From positions 1 through 64,000 of the forward strand of contig JAXHVN010000011.1 of the NCBI GenBank assembly GCA_034189165.1: DNA of 64,000 nt. The letters run 5' to 3'. Position 1 is the stretch's first letter; each line of letters begins with the position of its first letter. This document shows, piece after piece, positions 1 through 8,585 of this stretch. Made by a program: the position numbers and the translations under genes. The notes under the pieces were generated by a model. That model ran no database searches. It had not been told where the DNA came from and saw nothing but the letters and a program-made list of their open reading frames with translations. This DNA comes from JAASSS01 sp021767745. Its GTDB lineage: Bacteria > Pseudomonadota > Gammaproteobacteria > UBA5335.

Positions 1-507
1 GCCGCCGATGTGGCCGCCAAGCGCGAGCAGGAGGAAACCTGTGCCGCGCTCACCGAAAGCATGGACGAACTGCTCGAACAGGCGCGCCAGGCAGCGGCCG
101 AGGCAGCCGCCAAGCGGCGCCTGCAGCAGGCACCGAAGTTCTCGCAGCTGCCCGAGGTGGTGCGCGCCTCGCAGCTGATGGAGGCCGTCGTGCGCAATGG
201 CGACAACCAGCAGCTCGGCCGCATCGTCGATGTGGCCATCGACCCGTCCGGACGCACCATCGCCTATCTGGCCATGGAGCATGGTGGCTTCCTCGGCATC
301 GGCGAATCGCTGATTCCCATTCCCATCAGCGCGGCCCGCTGGACCAAGGATCAGGTGGTGGTGGTCGATCTGACGCGCGAGGCGCTGAAGCAGGCACCGT
401 CCTTCGACGAGGACGACTGGCCCGCACCGTCGGATGAGAAATGGCAGGCCGAGGTTCGCCAGTTCTTCAACACCGGCCGGCAGTCGCGTCCCGCCGCCAA
501 GCCGTAG
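1..507 (+). CDS. PRC-barrel domain protein, 5' end outside the window
   Basis: The reading frame is open from the first base, so the true start may lie upstream; a GTG at 10 is the first start codon visible. The N-terminal ~45 residues are rich in Ala, Glu, Gln and Arg and look helical or coiled-coil. Residues ~50-125 fit a PRC-barrel: VVRNGDNQQLGRIVDVAID followed by IAYLAMEHGG, a hydrophobic IPIPISA strand and VVVVDLT. PRC-barrels occur in RNA-processing factors and in photosynthetic and stress proteins; the fold alone does not fix a function. The tail is short and acidic. No partner gene is visible because the upstream region is missing. Confidence 0.7.
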   Translation, partial: AADVAAKREQEETCAALTESMDELLEQARQAAAEAAAKRRLQQAPKFSQLPEVVRASQLMEAVVRNGDNQQLGRIVDVAIDPSGRTIAYLAMEHGGFLGIGESLIPIPISAARWTKDQVVVVDLTREALKQAPSFDEDDWPAPSDEKWQAEVRQFFNTGRQSRPAAKP

Positions 508-519
508 CGTCAGACGGCA

Positions 520-551
520 GCGACCGGCCCGTCCCGTCGACGGCCGGTCGC
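520..551. terminator. Hairpin between convergent genes
   Basis: A 10-bp perfect stem (GCGACCGGCC at 520-529 with GGCCGGTCGC at 542-551) and a 12-base loop lie between the converging PRC-barrel and methyltransferase genes. There is no T-run, so it is a plausible bidirectional stop signal but not a canonical intrinsic terminator. Confidence 0.5.
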
Positions 552-552
552 C

Positions 553-1401
553 TCAGCCGGGCTTGGTGGCCGACAGAATGCCGTAGCGCCAGCTGCCATC
601 GCGCAGACAGCGGTACTGCAGATAGGCCGCCCTGACGTTCTGGTTCTGCACCCGGTTGCGGACCCGCATCCACTGGAGCAGCTTCGCCCCGGGCGCCAGA
701 TATTTGGCTGCCAGGTGCATCCGCCGGGCCGAGGGCATCACCCGCGGCGTGGCATCCTCCATCGCCACCTCGACGAAGCCGGCGTCGCGCGCGTCGCGCT
801 GGATGCGGTCGTAGCCCCACAGGTTCGGCACCGCCCAACAGCGCAGCCATTCATCGTATTCAGCGCTGGCACCGCGCCGGGGATCGATGTCGTTTTCCCA
901 GCCGTCGGTCAGCACCAGCCGCCCGCCCGGTTTCAGCAGGCGGAAGGCCTCGCGCAGGAAGTCGCGCTTGTCCTCGGCGTAGCTGACGCTTTCCATGCCG
1001 AAGATGCCCTCGTAGCCGGCGTCGGGCTCACCGGTATCGGTGAAGCTGCGCTCCAGGAAGCGGACCCGATCCGACAGGCCCAGCCGCGCCACCAGCCGCC
1101 GGCCGCGCTCGATCTGGAAGGCGGAGATGTTCACCGCGGTCAGCTGCGCCTGTCGCTCCCGCGCCATCCAGATACTGGTACCGCCGATGCCGCAGCCGGC
1201 GTCGAGCAAGTGCATGCCCGGCCGCACACGCAGCCGCTCGGCCACCTGCCGGTTCATGTTCAGTACCGCGGCGTTCAGACCCCGATGCGCCGCATCGTGA
1301 TAGCCGTAGTGGAGCGCGTAGTGTCGAAACGTGCCCCAGATCATCAGGTAGTCGATGTGACTGTCGGCGTAATAATCGAGGATGGCCTGCCGTCGATCCA
1401 T
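553..1401 (-). CDS. Class I SAM-dependent methyltransferase
   Basis: The 282-residue protein has the SAM-binding motif LLDAGCGIGG (residues 65-74) and a post-I motif LKPGGRLVLTD (about 156-166), as in the UbiE, tocopherol and small-molecule methyltransferase group. The N-terminus, with Tyr-rich IWGTFRHYALHYGYH and NMNRQVAERL, resembles methyltransferases acting on hydrophobic or polyketide-like substrates. The substrate cannot be read from sequence. It follows cobO on the same strand after 68 bases that include a small hairpin, so it may be a separate unit rather than a cobalamin gene. It is not one of the known precorrin methyltransferases, which have a different (class III) fold. Confidence 0.8.
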   Translation of the reverse strand: MDRRQAILDYYADSHIDYLMIWGTFRHYALHYGYHDAAHRGLNAAVLNMNRQVAERLRVRPGMHLLDAGCGIGGTSIWMARERQAQLTAVNISAFQIERGRRLVARLGLSDRVRFLERSFTDTGEPDAGYEGIFGMESVSYAEDKRDFLREAFRLLKPGGRLVLTDGWENDIDPRRGASAEYDEWLRCWAVPNLWGYDRIQRDARDAGFVEVAMEDATPRVMPSARRMHLAAKYLAPGAKLLQWMRVRNRVQNQNVRAAYLQYRCLRDGSWRYGILSATKPG

Positions 1402-1442
1402 GAACCCTGCCCGCGCTGCGACGGCGGGAGTGTAGCAGCGGC

Positions 1443-1458
1443 CCGGCGCACGCGCCGG
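1443..1458 (-). terminator. Small hairpin after cobO
   Basis: A 6-bp stem CCGGCG/CGCCGG with a 4-base loop lies between the cobO stop and the methyltransferase start. There is no T-run, so it could attenuate rather than end transcription. Confidence 0.3.
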
Positions 1459-1469
1459 TGCCGTGAGGG

Positions 1470-2078
1470 CTAGAGCTCCACGCCCGGCTGCGCGGCTATG
1501 CCGCGCTCGAAGGCATGGCGGATCTGCCGCATCTCGCTCACCGTGTCGGCCAGCGCGATCAGGTCCTGCCGGGCGGCGCGCCCGGTGATCACCACATGCT
1601 GGGCCGGCGGACGCGCCTGCAGCGCCGCCAGCACCGGCTCGAGCTCCAGCATGTGGTACTTGAGCGCGATGTTCAGCTCATCGAGCACCACCAGATCGTA
1701 GGCCGGGTCGGCCAGCATCGCCGCCGAGCGCCGCCAGGCCAGTGCCGCCGCCTGCTGGTCACGCGCCGCGTCCTGCGTCTCCCAGGTGAAGCCCTCCCCC
1801 ATCACGTGGTAGTCCACGTTCGGCTGCCGGCTGAAGAAGTGCTGCTCGCCGGTCGCGAAGCGGCCCTTGATGTACTGCACGATCCCCACCCGCTGCCCAT
1901 GGCCGAGCGCCCGGGCCACCATGCCGAAGGCCGCAGTGCTCTTGCCCTTGCCATTGCCGGTGAACACCAGCAGCACGCCACGGCGGGTGTCGGCGGCGGC
2001 GATGCGGGCGTCGACGATCGCCTTCTTGCGCTCCATGCGTCGCCGATACTTCTCGTCCGCTGTTTCCTGTTCACTCAT
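1470..2078 (-). CDS. cobO: Corrinoid (cob(I)yrinic acid a,c-diamide) adenosyltransferase
   Basis: Transfers the adenosyl group of ATP to cob(I)alamin precursors to make the Co-C bond (CobO/BtuR/CobA family). In the 202 residues the P-loop GNGKGKST is at 41-48, preceded by LLVFT, and the DELNIAL motif begins at 133; VQYIKG and the GEGFTW segment are also family features. The ATG at 2078 is chosen because a strong GAGGAGGCAGGAG ribosome site precedes it and because it overlaps the btuF stop (ATGAGTGA), showing translational coupling. An in-frame start 13 codons upstream lies inside btuF and is unlikely. It is the fourth gene of the left cobalamin arm. Equivalent names are btuR and cobA. Confidence 0.95.
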   Translation of the reverse strand: MSEQETADEKYRRRMERKKAIVDARIAAADTRRGVLLVFTGNGKGKSTAAFGMVARALGHGQRVGIVQYIKGRFATGEQHFFSRQPNVDYHVMGEGFTWETQDAARDQQAAALAWRRSAAMLADPAYDLVVLDELNIALKYHMLELEPVLAALQARPPAQHVVITGRAARQDLIALADTVSEMRQIRHAFERGIAAQPGVEL

Positions 2079-3003
2079 CTCCTGCCTCCTCATCGATCGC
2101 CGCGCGGGCCTCGTCAAGCTGCGCGCAGAGCTGTCGGGCGCCAGTCAGCAGCCGCGGCGTCGGCCGCTGCAGCAGGTCCGGTGGCACGAAGTGCAGCTGA
2201 CCTGTGCGCACCGCCCGCAGCGCCGGCCAGGCCCGCCACGCATCCAGCCACTCCGGCCGGGCCGCCGCCATGCCACTGGCCACGATGGCCTGCGGATCGG
2301 CAGCCAGCACGGCTTCCACATCAACCCGCGGCGTCAGCGCGGCGAGTCCGCTGAAGACGTTGCGCCCACCGCACAGGGCGATCACCTCGCTGATGATGTG
2401 TTCACCATTCACCGTCAGCAGCGGATCAGCCCAGACCTGATAGAACGTCGCCACCGGCCGGTCCTCGGCGTGGGCCTGCCGCAGTTCGGCGAAGCCCGCC
2501 GCCAGCCGCTGCGCCGCCGCCTCGGCCTGCGCCCGCTCGCCGGTGAGCGCGCCAAGCCGGCGCAGCGCCTCGGCGATGTCGGTCACCGCCCGCGGCTCGC
2601 TCTCGTAGACGGCGAAACCCAGCGCCCGCAACCTCGCCAGCACCGTCGGCGGATTGCCGCTCGACCAGCCGACGATCAGCGCCGGCTCGAGCGCCACGAT
2701 CCGCTCCAGGTCCAGCCGGCTGTAGCCGCCTACCCGCGGAATCCGGCGTGCTGCCGACGGATAGTCGCTGTGGCTGACCGTGCCGACGATCCGCTCGCCG
2801 GCGCCGATCGCGAACAGCAGCTCGGTGGCATGCGGCGCCAGGCTGACGATGCGCGCCGCCGGCTGCGCAAGCGTCACCGCCCGGCCGGTATCGTCCCGCA
2901 CCGTGATGGCAGCCGCGCCGGGCGCGGGCCACCAGGCCAGCACCAGCAGGCCGAGCAGCCACCCGCGGTGGGCGAGGCGGCATCCAGCTTGGATCAGGCG
3001 CAC
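2071..3003 (-). CDS. btuF: Cobalamin-binding periplasmic protein, BtuF-like
   Basis: Periplasmic substrate-binding protein for corrinoid uptake. Residues 1 to ~32 are a signal peptide (RGWLLGLLVLAWW, then PAPGAAA), so it is exported. The helical-backbone binding fold follows: RIVSLAPHATELLFAIGAG, HSDYP, RVGGYSRLDLERIVALEPALIVGW, typical of the BtuF/FhuD class III binding proteins. The GTG start at 3003 has GGAGGAGGAG in front and overlaps the upstream decarboxylase gene by 10 bases. No permease (btuC) or ATPase (btuD) gene is next to it, so it must use components encoded elsewhere. Cobalamin rather than heme or siderophore is inferred from the four flanking cobalamin genes. Confidence 0.88.
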   Translation of the reverse strand: MRLIQAGCRLAHRGWLLGLLVLAWWPAPGAAAITVRDDTGRAVTLAQPAARIVSLAPHATELLFAIGAGERIVGTVSHSDYPSAARRIPRVGGYSRLDLERIVALEPALIVGWSSGNPPTVLARLRALGFAVYESEPRAVTDIAEALRRLGALTGERAQAEAAAQRLAAGFAELRQAHAEDRPVATFYQVWADPLLTVNGEHIISEVIALCGGRNVFSGLAALTPRVDVEAVLAADPQAIVASGMAAARPEWLDAWRAWPALRAVRTGQLHFVPPDLLQRPTPRLLTGARQLCAQLDEARAAIDEEAGDE

Positions 3004-4013
3004 ATCTCCTCCTCCAGTACCGCCTGCAGACGGGCGAGCGCCGCCGGCCCCGCCGGCAGGCCGATGCGCAGGGCCGATGGCTGTGCGAAGCGGCGCAACA
3101 AAATGCCACGCCGTGCCAGCCGCGCGGCCAGCACCGCCGCGCCGGCCGCCGGCGACGCATCCTCGGGCCAGCGACAGTAACGGAACAGCGAGGTCCCGCC
3201 GAGCACCGGTACCCCCGCGCGGTGCAGCACCGCATCGAGCGCCGCGGCCTGCCGCGGCAACCACTGCCGGGTTCGCCGCTGCCAGGGCACATCGGCCAGC
3301 GCCGCCGTCGCCGCCGCGCGCGCCGGCCCGGCCACGCCCCACGGCTCGGTCACCTCGGCAAGTGCAGCGAGCAGCGCCGGCCAGGCGAACACGAATCCGA
3401 CCCGCGCGCCCGGCAGGCCGAAGAACTTGCCCAGCGAGCGCAGCACGATCAAGCCCGCCACGCCGGCGCGGCCGGCCAGGCTGAGCTGCGGCGTCGCATC
3501 CACGAAGGCTTCGTCGACGATCAGCCAGCCGTCCGTGGCCGACAGCCGGGCCTGCCAGCGCGCCAGCCGCGCCGCCGGGAGCACCTGGCCGGTGGGGTTG
3601 TCGGGCCGCACGCATACCACGACCTGGGGCGGCGTCGGCCCCGTCAGCGCCGCTTCCACACGATCGGCCGCCGCCACGAGTACCTCATGTCCGGCCAGGC
3701 GCCACTGCCGGGCATGCTCACTGTAGGTCGGTCCGACGATGGCGACCCGGCAACGCCGGCGCAGGCGCGGCAACCAGGCGATGGCAGCCTGCGAGCCTGC
3801 CACGGCCAGCAGGTGAGCGCTGCCGTAATAGTCCGCGGCCCGGGCGTGCAGCGCATCGTCCGGCTCGGGCAGGCGATGCCAGTGGGATGCGGCAAGCACG
3901 GGCACCGGATAGCCGCGCGGATTGATGCCGGTCGACAGATCCAGCCATCGCGCCGGGGCGATGCCATGACGGCGTGCCGCCGCCAGCACGCGGCCGCCGT
4001 GCTGGCCGCTCAT
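2994..4013 (-). CDS. cobD: L-threonine-O-3-phosphate decarboxylase
   Basis: Makes (R)-1-amino-2-propanol O-2-phosphate, the linker of the cobalamin nucleotide loop. The 339-residue protein is a fold-type I PLP enzyme like histidinol-phosphate aminotransferase: the family start DLSTGINPRGYP, DNPTG at 138-142, IVDEAF near 165-170 and the Schiff-base lysine in RSLGKFFGLPG (K196). The name follows Salmonella; the Pseudomonas denitrificans name is cobC. The ATG at 4013 overlaps the cbiB stop as ATGA, so the two genes, whose products act on the same linker, are translationally coupled. The 3' end overlaps btuF. Confidence 0.93.
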   Translation of the reverse strand: MSGQHGGRVLAAARRHGIAPARWLDLSTGINPRGYPVPVLAASHWHRLPEPDDALHARAADYYGSAHLLAVAGSQAAIAWLPRLRRRCRVAIVGPTYSEHARQWRLAGHEVLVAAADRVEAALTGPTPPQVVVCVRPDNPTGQVLPAARLARWQARLSATDGWLIVDEAFVDATPQLSLAGRAGVAGLIVLRSLGKFFGLPGARVGFVFAWPALLAALAEVTEPWGVAGPARAAATAALADVPWQRRTRQWLPRQAAALDAVLHRAGVPVLGGTSLFRYCRWPEDASPAAGAAVLAARLARRGILLRRFAQPSALRIGLPAGPAALARLQAVLEEEMCA

Positions 4014-4933
4014 GCGAGCACGCTCAGCGCCGCCCAGCCCCAGAGCGCCACCAGCAGTGCCGCCAGCACGCGGCCGTTCAGCCGCAGCGCCCGGGCGATG
4101 TCCGTCGCGGCGGCCGGCGCCCCGGCACCCAGCACCGGCCGCTGCCGCCAGCCTTCGCCATACGGTGCCGGTCCGCCGAGCTGCACCCCGAGTGCGCCCG
4201 CCCCGGCCGCCATCACGGGGCCGGCGTTGGGACTCGGCCAGCCCGGTGCCTGCCGGCGCCAGCAGCGCCATGCCAGCCCCGGATGCGGGCCCAGCAGCAC
4301 ATGGCCCAGCGCTGTCAGGCGTGCCGGCAGATAACCCAGCACATCGTCCAGCCGCGCCGCCGCCCAGCCAAATTCCGCCCAGCGCGCCGTGCGATAGCCC
4401 CACATCGCATCCAGCGTGTTCGCCAGCCGGTGGACGAGCACACCCGGCAGGCCGGCGAGCGCGAACCAGAACAAGGAGGCGAAGACGGCATCGAGCCCGT
4501 TCTCCAGCACCGACTCCACCGTCGCGCGGGCCACGCCGTCGGCGTCGAGACGCTGTGCATCCCGGCTGACCAGCCGCCCGACCGCCTGCCGCGCCGGCGC
4601 CAGTTCCCCCGCCTCCAGCGCCCGCTGGACCGGCGCCGCATGCGCCGCCAGGCTGCGCCCGCCGAGCGCGAGATACAGCCCGATCAGGTTCGCCCAACCC
4701 TGGCCGGCCAGCAGCACGCCCAGCGCGGCCGGCGGACCGAGCAGCAGGCCGAGCGCGACCAGTCCGCGCCCGCGTCGCGCGCGGCCGTCGTTGAGCCGGT
4801 CGGCCAGCGCCCCGGCCAGCCGGCCGAAGCCAACCAGCGGATGCCAGCGGCGCGGCTCGCCCAGCGCCAGGTCGGCGAGCACGGCGAGAGTGGCGAGCAG
4901 CGCCAGCGCCGGCGGCGTCAGACCGGCCAGCAT
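4010..4933 (-). CDS. cbiB: Adenosylcobinamide-phosphate synthase, integral membrane
   Basis: Attaches aminopropanol phosphate to adenosylcobyric acid, giving adenosylcobinamide phosphate (CbiB; CobD in Pseudomonas naming). The 307 residues carry several hydrophobic segments (ALALLATLAVLADLALG at the N-terminus, GLVALGLLLGPPAALGVLL, FASLFWFALAGLPGVLVH, a C-terminal VLAALLVALWGWAAL). Family signatures are EPRRWHPLVGFG near residue 26, ATVESVLENGLDAVFA, ANTLDAMWGY and the PNAGPVMAA loop. It is the first gene of the left arm; only 59 bases separate it from the divergent cbiP, so both promoters must sit in that gap or overlap the genes. No cobalamin riboswitch fits there. Confidence 0.95.
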   Translation of the reverse strand: MLAGLTPPALALLATLAVLADLALGEPRRWHPLVGFGRLAGALADRLNDGRARRGRGLVALGLLLGPPAALGVLLAGQGWANLIGLYLALGGRSLAAHAAPVQRALEAGELAPARQAVGRLVSRDAQRLDADGVARATVESVLENGLDAVFASLFWFALAGLPGVLVHRLANTLDAMWGYRTARWAEFGWAAARLDDVLGYLPARLTALGHVLLGPHPGLAWRCWRRQAPGWPSPNAGPVMAAGAGALGVQLGGPAPYGEGWRQRPVLGAGAPAAATDIARALRLNGRVLAALLVALWGWAALSVLA

Positions 4934-4992
4934 CGCCCCCCCGTCTGGCCGCGTCGCGCGCCGCGGCCCGGTCCGTGCGAGGATGCCCGCCG

Positions 4993-6456
4993 ATGCAGGG
5001 CACGTTGATGATTCAGGGCACGACCTCGGATGCCGGCAAGAGCACGCTGGTGGCGGCGCTGTGCCGGCTGCTGCATCGTCGGGGGGTGGCAGTGGCGCCC
5101 TTCAAGCCACAGAACATGGCGCTGAACGCCGCCGTCACCGTGGATGGCGGTGAGATCGGCCGGGCCCAGGCGCTGCAGGCGCAGGCAGCCGGGCTCGCGC
5201 CGCACAGCGACATGAACCCGGTGCTGCTCAAGCCCCAGTCCGATCGCGGTGCTCAGGTCATCATCAACGGCCGGGTCCATGGCGTGCTCGATGCGGCGGC
5301 CTACCAGCGCTTCAAGCCGCAGGCCATGCAGGCGGCCATGGCCGCCTACCGGCGCCTGCGCGAACGCTACGAGGTCGTGCTGGTGGAGGGGGCCGGCAGC
5401 CCGGCCGAGATCAACCTGCGTCGCGATGATATCGCCAACATGGGCTTCGCCGAAGCCGCCGACTGCCCGGTCGTGCTGATCGCGGACATCGACCGCGGCG
5501 GCGTGTTCGCCCAACTCATCGGCACCCTGGCGCTGCTGGCCCCGAGCGAACGCGCCCGTACGCGCGGCGTGGTGATCAACCGCTTTCGCGGCGATCCGGC
5601 GTTGCTGCAGCCCGGGCTGGACTGGTTCACCGCAACCACCGGCAAGCCGGTCCACGGCGTGCTGCCCTTCCTGCCGGGGCTGATCCTGGATGCCGAGGAC
5701 GCGGTCAGCGGGGTGACCGACGGTCCCCGGCGCACGGCAACCTGCCGGGTGGTCGTGCCAGTGGTGCCGCGCATCAGCAACCACACCGACTTCGACGCGC
5801 TGCGTGCCGATCCGCGGGTGGAGTTGCTGATGGTCGGACCCGGCCGGGCGGCTCCGCCGGCGGAGGTGATCGTGCTGCCGGGCAGCAAGAGCGTCATTGC
5901 CGATCTCGCCTGGCTGCGGGCCGAGGGCTGGCCGGCACACATCGACCGCCATCTGCGCTATGGCGGCCGGCTGATCGGGATCTGCGGCGGTCTGCAGATG
6001 CTCGGCCGGCACATCCACGATCCGGCCGGACTGGAAGGTCCGGCGACCCACGCGCCCGGGCTCGGCCTGCTCGACTTCGAGACCACGCTCACCCCCGGCA
6101 AGGTGCTGCGCCACCGCGAGGGGCGGCTGTGCGAGGCCGGCGGCGCGGCGGTCGAGGGCTATGAGATTCACAATGGCCGCAGCCACGGTCCGGCGCTGGA
6201 CCGGCCGCTGCTCACGCTCGGCACGCGTCAGGACGGCGTGCGCTCGGCGGACGGCCAGATCCTCGGCAGTTATCTGCACGGCCTGTTCGACCGTGCCGCC
6301 GCGCGGACGGCGCTGCTGGGGCTTGCGCCGGACGCCGCGGCGGAAGATCACGACCAGCGGCGTGAGCGCGAACTCGACCGTCTGGCCGACAGCTGCGCGG
6401 CGCACCTGGACGTGGACGGATTGCTGGCGCTACTGGCAGTGCCGCCAGGGCGGTGA
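4993..6456 (+). CDS. cbiP: Cobyric acid synthase
   Basis: Glutamine-dependent amidation of four carboxylates of adenosylcobyrinic a,c-diamide to adenosylcobyric acid (CbiP/CobQ). The N-terminal dethiobiotin-synthetase-like domain has the P-loop GTTSDAGKS (9-17), the FKPQNMALN signature and VLVEGAGSPAEINLR. The C-terminal class I amidotransferase has nucleophile Cys331 (GICGGLQMLG) and His429 (GSYLHGLFD). At 487 residues it is full length. The ATG at 4993 gives the family start MQGTLMIQG; a GTG six codons earlier is possible. It diverges from cbiB and its 3' end overlaps the convergent tag gene by 27 bases. cbiP is usually kept only when cobyrinate is made, while the ring genes are not in view. 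Confidence 0.96.
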   Translation: MQGTLMIQGTTSDAGKSTLVAALCRLLHRRGVAVAPFKPQNMALNAAVTVDGGEIGRAQALQAQAAGLAPHSDMNPVLLKPQSDRGAQVIINGRVHGVLDAAAYQRFKPQAMQAAMAAYRRLRERYEVVLVEGAGSPAEINLRRDDIANMGFAEAADCPVVLIADIDRGGVFAQLIGTLALLAPSERARTRGVVINRFRGDPALLQPGLDWFTATTGKPVHGVLPFLPGLILDAEDAVSGVTDGPRRTATCRVVVPVVPRISNHTDFDALRADPRVELLMVGPGRAAPPAEVIVLPGSKSVIADLAWLRAEGWPAHIDRHLRYGGRLIGICGGLQMLGRHIHDPAGLEGPATHAPGLGLLDFETTLTPGKVLRHREGRLCEAGGAAVEGYEIHNGRSHGPALDRPLLTLGTRQDGVRSADGQILGSYLHGLFDRAAARTALLGLAPDAAAEDHDQRRERELDRLADSCAAHLDVDGLLALLAVPPGR

Positions 6457-6969
6457 GGCGGCCAGCGTACGCGCATACACCGGGCAGTCCGGCCGGTGGG
6501 CGCCCGGCAGGTAGCCAAGGCTCAGGAGGAATTCGTTGACGATCTCGGGGCCGACGAAGACGAAGCGACGCCGGAAGGCCCGGACCCAGTCCGCCAGGCT
6601 GGCCGGATGCTGCGCATCTAGCCAGCCGGCGAAGCCGCCATGGGAGTCGCGCAGGGCCAGCAGCACGCCAGCGTTGTGGATCGCCGCCTCGATCTTGCGC
6701 CGATTGCGGATGATGCCGGCGTCGCCGAGCAGGCGCGCCCGCTCGGCGGCACCGAAGCCGGCCACCGCCTCCACCGCGAAGCCGGCGTAGGCCCGGCGCA
6801 ATCCGGCCCGCTTGCGCAGCACCGTGAGCCAGGCGAGGCCGGCCTGGTTGATCTCCAGCACCAGCCGTTCGAACAACACCGCCTCCTCCCGCTGCGGGAA
6901 GCCGTATTCGAACTCATGGTAGGGCCCGTGCGCCGGGTGGCCCGGCGCGCTGAGGCAGTAGCCGCTCAT
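6430..6969 (-). CDS. tag: DNA-3-methyladenine glycosylase I
   Basis: Removes 3-methyladenine from alkylated DNA. The 179 residues match the Tag family: LFERLVLEINQAGLAWLTVLRKR (family LE-QAGLSW-TVL-KR), AGIIRNRRKIEAAIHNA with the product-contacting region, and RRRFVFVGPEIVNEFLLSLGYLPGAH. Zinc-ligand candidates are Cys5 at the N-terminus and the His/Cys pair in AHRPDC near the C-terminus. The normal DNEWG motif is changed to FEYGFP here. It is the last gene of the right cobalamin operon, 3 bases after the small membrane peptide, and converges on cbiP with a 27-base overlap. A link to cobalamin is unlikely; it is probably a passenger. Confidence 0.88.
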   Translation of the reverse strand: MSGYCLSAPGHPAHGPYHEFEYGFPQREEAVLFERLVLEINQAGLAWLTVLRKRAGLRRAYAGFAVEAVAGFGAAERARLLGDAGIIRNRRKIEAAIHNAGVLLALRDSHGGFAGWLDAQHPASLADWVRAFRRRFVFVGPEIVNEFLLSLGYLPGAHRPDCPVYARTLAASPPWRHCQ

Positions 6970-6972
6970 CGC

Positions 6973-7131
6973 TCAGCGGCGGGCAATGATCCATACGGCA
7001 TGCACGATCCCCGGGATGTAGCCCAGCAGCGTCAACAGGATGTTGATCCAGAACTGCGGCTTGATGCCGACTTCGAGGAACACGCCGAGCGGCGGCAGCA
7101 GGATGGCGAAGATCAGCTTGATGAGGTCCAT
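6973..7131 (-). CDS. Small Pmp3/YqaE-family membrane peptide
   Basis: A 52-residue protein starting MDLIKLIFAILLPPLGVF and ending GYIPGIVHAVWIIARR. It has two membrane helices separated by VGIKPQFWINILLTLLG, the exact layout of the Pmp3/UPF0057 (YqaE) family. The conserved LPPLGVFLE and TLLGYIPGIVHA motifs make the assignment secure despite the length. Family members modulate membrane potential or respond to salt and cold stress; the mechanism is not settled. It lies 58 bases after cobS and 3 bases before tag on the same strand. Confidence 0.9.
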   Translation of the reverse strand: MDLIKLIFAILLPPLGVFLEVGIKPQFWINILLTLLGYIPGIVHAVWIIARR

Positions 7132-7189
7132 GCAAGGCTCCACGTGATGAACAGGCTGGCTTGGACCGCCAGACGCCGCACTGGTGCCC

Positions 7190-7966
7190 TCAGTGTGCCT
7201 GCGTCAGCGCCAGCATCAGCAGCACGGCCAGCTCGGTCAGCTCGATCTGCGCGCCGACCAGATCACCGGTGAAGCCGCCAAGCCAGCGGCGGGCGCCGAG
7301 CGCGAACAGCGCCGTGCTCGCCAGCGCGGCGAGCACGGCCCAGCCACCGCTGCCGCCGGCGAGCGCGATCACCAGCAGCACGCTCACCCCCGCCACCCGA
7401 CCGATCGCCGCCGGCGAGGCCTGCGCCGCCATGGCGCTGCCGAGGCCAGCGGGGCGCAGATAGGGCAGCGTCGCGAACAGGCCCATGGCACCGGTGCGCG
7501 CCAGCACCACGGCCAGCACCAGGGCGCCGGCCAGACTGGCGCCGCCGGCCGGCGCCAGGGCATGCAGCGCGGCGATCTTCAGCCCCAGCACAAGCAGCAG
7601 CGCCACCACTGCGCCCGGCCCGCTGGCCGGATCCTGCAGGATCCGCAGCGCCCGCTCGGGCGCCTTGTGGGCGCCGAGCCAGGCGTCGGTGGTGTCGGCG
7701 AGACCGTCCAGATGCAGCGCGCCGGTCAGCAGGGCCCAGCCGGCCACCGTGATGGCCGCCACCAGCAACGGCGCCTGCCAGAGCCAGAGTGCCGCCAGGT
7801 GCAGCGCCGCCAGCGCCAGTCCCAGCAACAGCCCGGCAGCGGGAAAGCAACGCAGCGCCAGACCCGCCCGGTCCGCGCGCCAGGACGCGGCGGGCAGCGG
7901 CAGGCGGGTCAGCAGGCCGAGCGCCTGCCCCAGCGCCTCGACATACGGGCGGAGCGGTAACGACAT
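7190..7966 (-). CDS. cobS: Adenosylcobinamide-GDP ribazoletransferase (cobalamin synthase)
   Basis: Final membrane-bound step: joins adenosylcobinamide-GDP with alpha-ribazole (or its phosphate) to give adenosylcobalamin (phosphate). The 258-residue protein is mostly hydrophobic helices and carries the Asp-rich signature LDGLADTTDAW (86-96), plus the early LLTRLPLP motif and the late GGFTGDLVGAQIELTE motif of the CobS family. It is 4 bases downstream of cobC and fourth in the cobU-cobT-cobC-cobS operon, which holds the whole nucleotide-loop assembly pathway. Confidence 0.95.
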   Translation of the reverse strand: MSLPLRPYVEALGQALGLLTRLPLPAASWRADRAGLALRCFPAAGLLLGLALAALHLAALWLWQAPLLVAAITVAGWALLTGALHLDGLADTTDAWLGAHKAPERALRILQDPASGPGAVVALLLVLGLKIAALHALAPAGGASLAGALVLAVVLARTGAMGLFATLPYLRPAGLGSAMAAQASPAAIGRVAGVSVLLVIALAGGSGGWAVLAALASTALFALGARRWLGGFTGDLVGAQIELTELAVLLMLALTQAH

Positions 7967-7970
7967 GACG

Positions 7971-8576
7971 TCAGGCGCGGCCGTTGTGAAAGATCAGCCG
8001 CGGGAAATCCACGTCCGGCTGGTGCAGCACCTCGATGCGGCTGAGGCTGGCGTAGGGCACGTCGATGCGAAACAGGTTGTTCAGTGGCACACCGAGCACG
8101 TCCGCCAGGATCACGCGGATCACGCCGCCATGGGCGACGAGCAGCCAGTGCCGGCCCTGCGCCTGGGTCAGCAGCCGCTGCCAGCCGGCCCGCACGCGGG
8201 CGACGAAATCCCGCAGCACCTCGCCCCCCGGCGGCGCGTACGCGGCCGGGTCGCTCCAGAAGCGCAGCACCGCCTCGCGATCGCTGGCCAGCAGGTCGGC
8301 CGGGCTGCGCCCCTCCCAGGCGCCGAAATGCGCCTCGCGCAGATCCGCATCGTCGGCGAGCGGCAGCGCCAGCTCGCCGGCGAGAGTCTCTGCGAAGGCC
8401 GCACAGCGGCGCAGCGGCGAGGTCATTATGCCCTGCCAGGGCGGCTTCGCCGGCACCGCTGCCCGCAGCTGCGCCAGACCCCGCGGGCTCAGCAGGTCGT
8501 CGCGCCAGCCGCGCAGCAGTTGCCCGCCTTCGGGCTCGCCGTGGCGCAGCAGATCGATCCGGGTCAGTTCAGACAT
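7971..8576 (-). CDS. cobC: Alpha-ribazole phosphatase, histidine phosphatase fold
   Basis: Removes the 5'-phosphate from alpha-ribazole phosphate or adenosylcobalamin phosphate. The phosphoglycerate-mutase-like fold shows the catalytic RHGE at 11-14, a second Arg in SPLRR near 53-57, the acid in LREAHFGAWEG (Glu81) and the second catalytic His in LLVAHGG (H149). The family is broad; the cobalamin role is inferred from its place between cobT and cobS. It starts 9 bases after cobT ends. The gene naming follows Salmonella. Confidence 0.85.
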   Translation of the reverse strand: MSELTRIDLLRHGEPEGGQLLRGWRDDLLSPRGLAQLRAAVPAKPPWQGIMTSPLRRCAAFAETLAGELALPLADDADLREAHFGAWEGRSPADLLASDREAVLRFWSDPAAYAPPGGEVLRDFVARVRAGWQRLLTQAQGRHWLLVAHGGVIRVILADVLGVPLNNLFRIDVPYASLSRIEVLHQPDVDFPRLIFHNGRA

Positions 8577-8585
8577 CGCGCTCGG

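Noticed and set aside
4934..4992. Cobalamin riboswitch between cbiB and cbiP
   Set aside because: 59 bases is far too short for the ~200-base element, and no B12-box-like sequence was seen.
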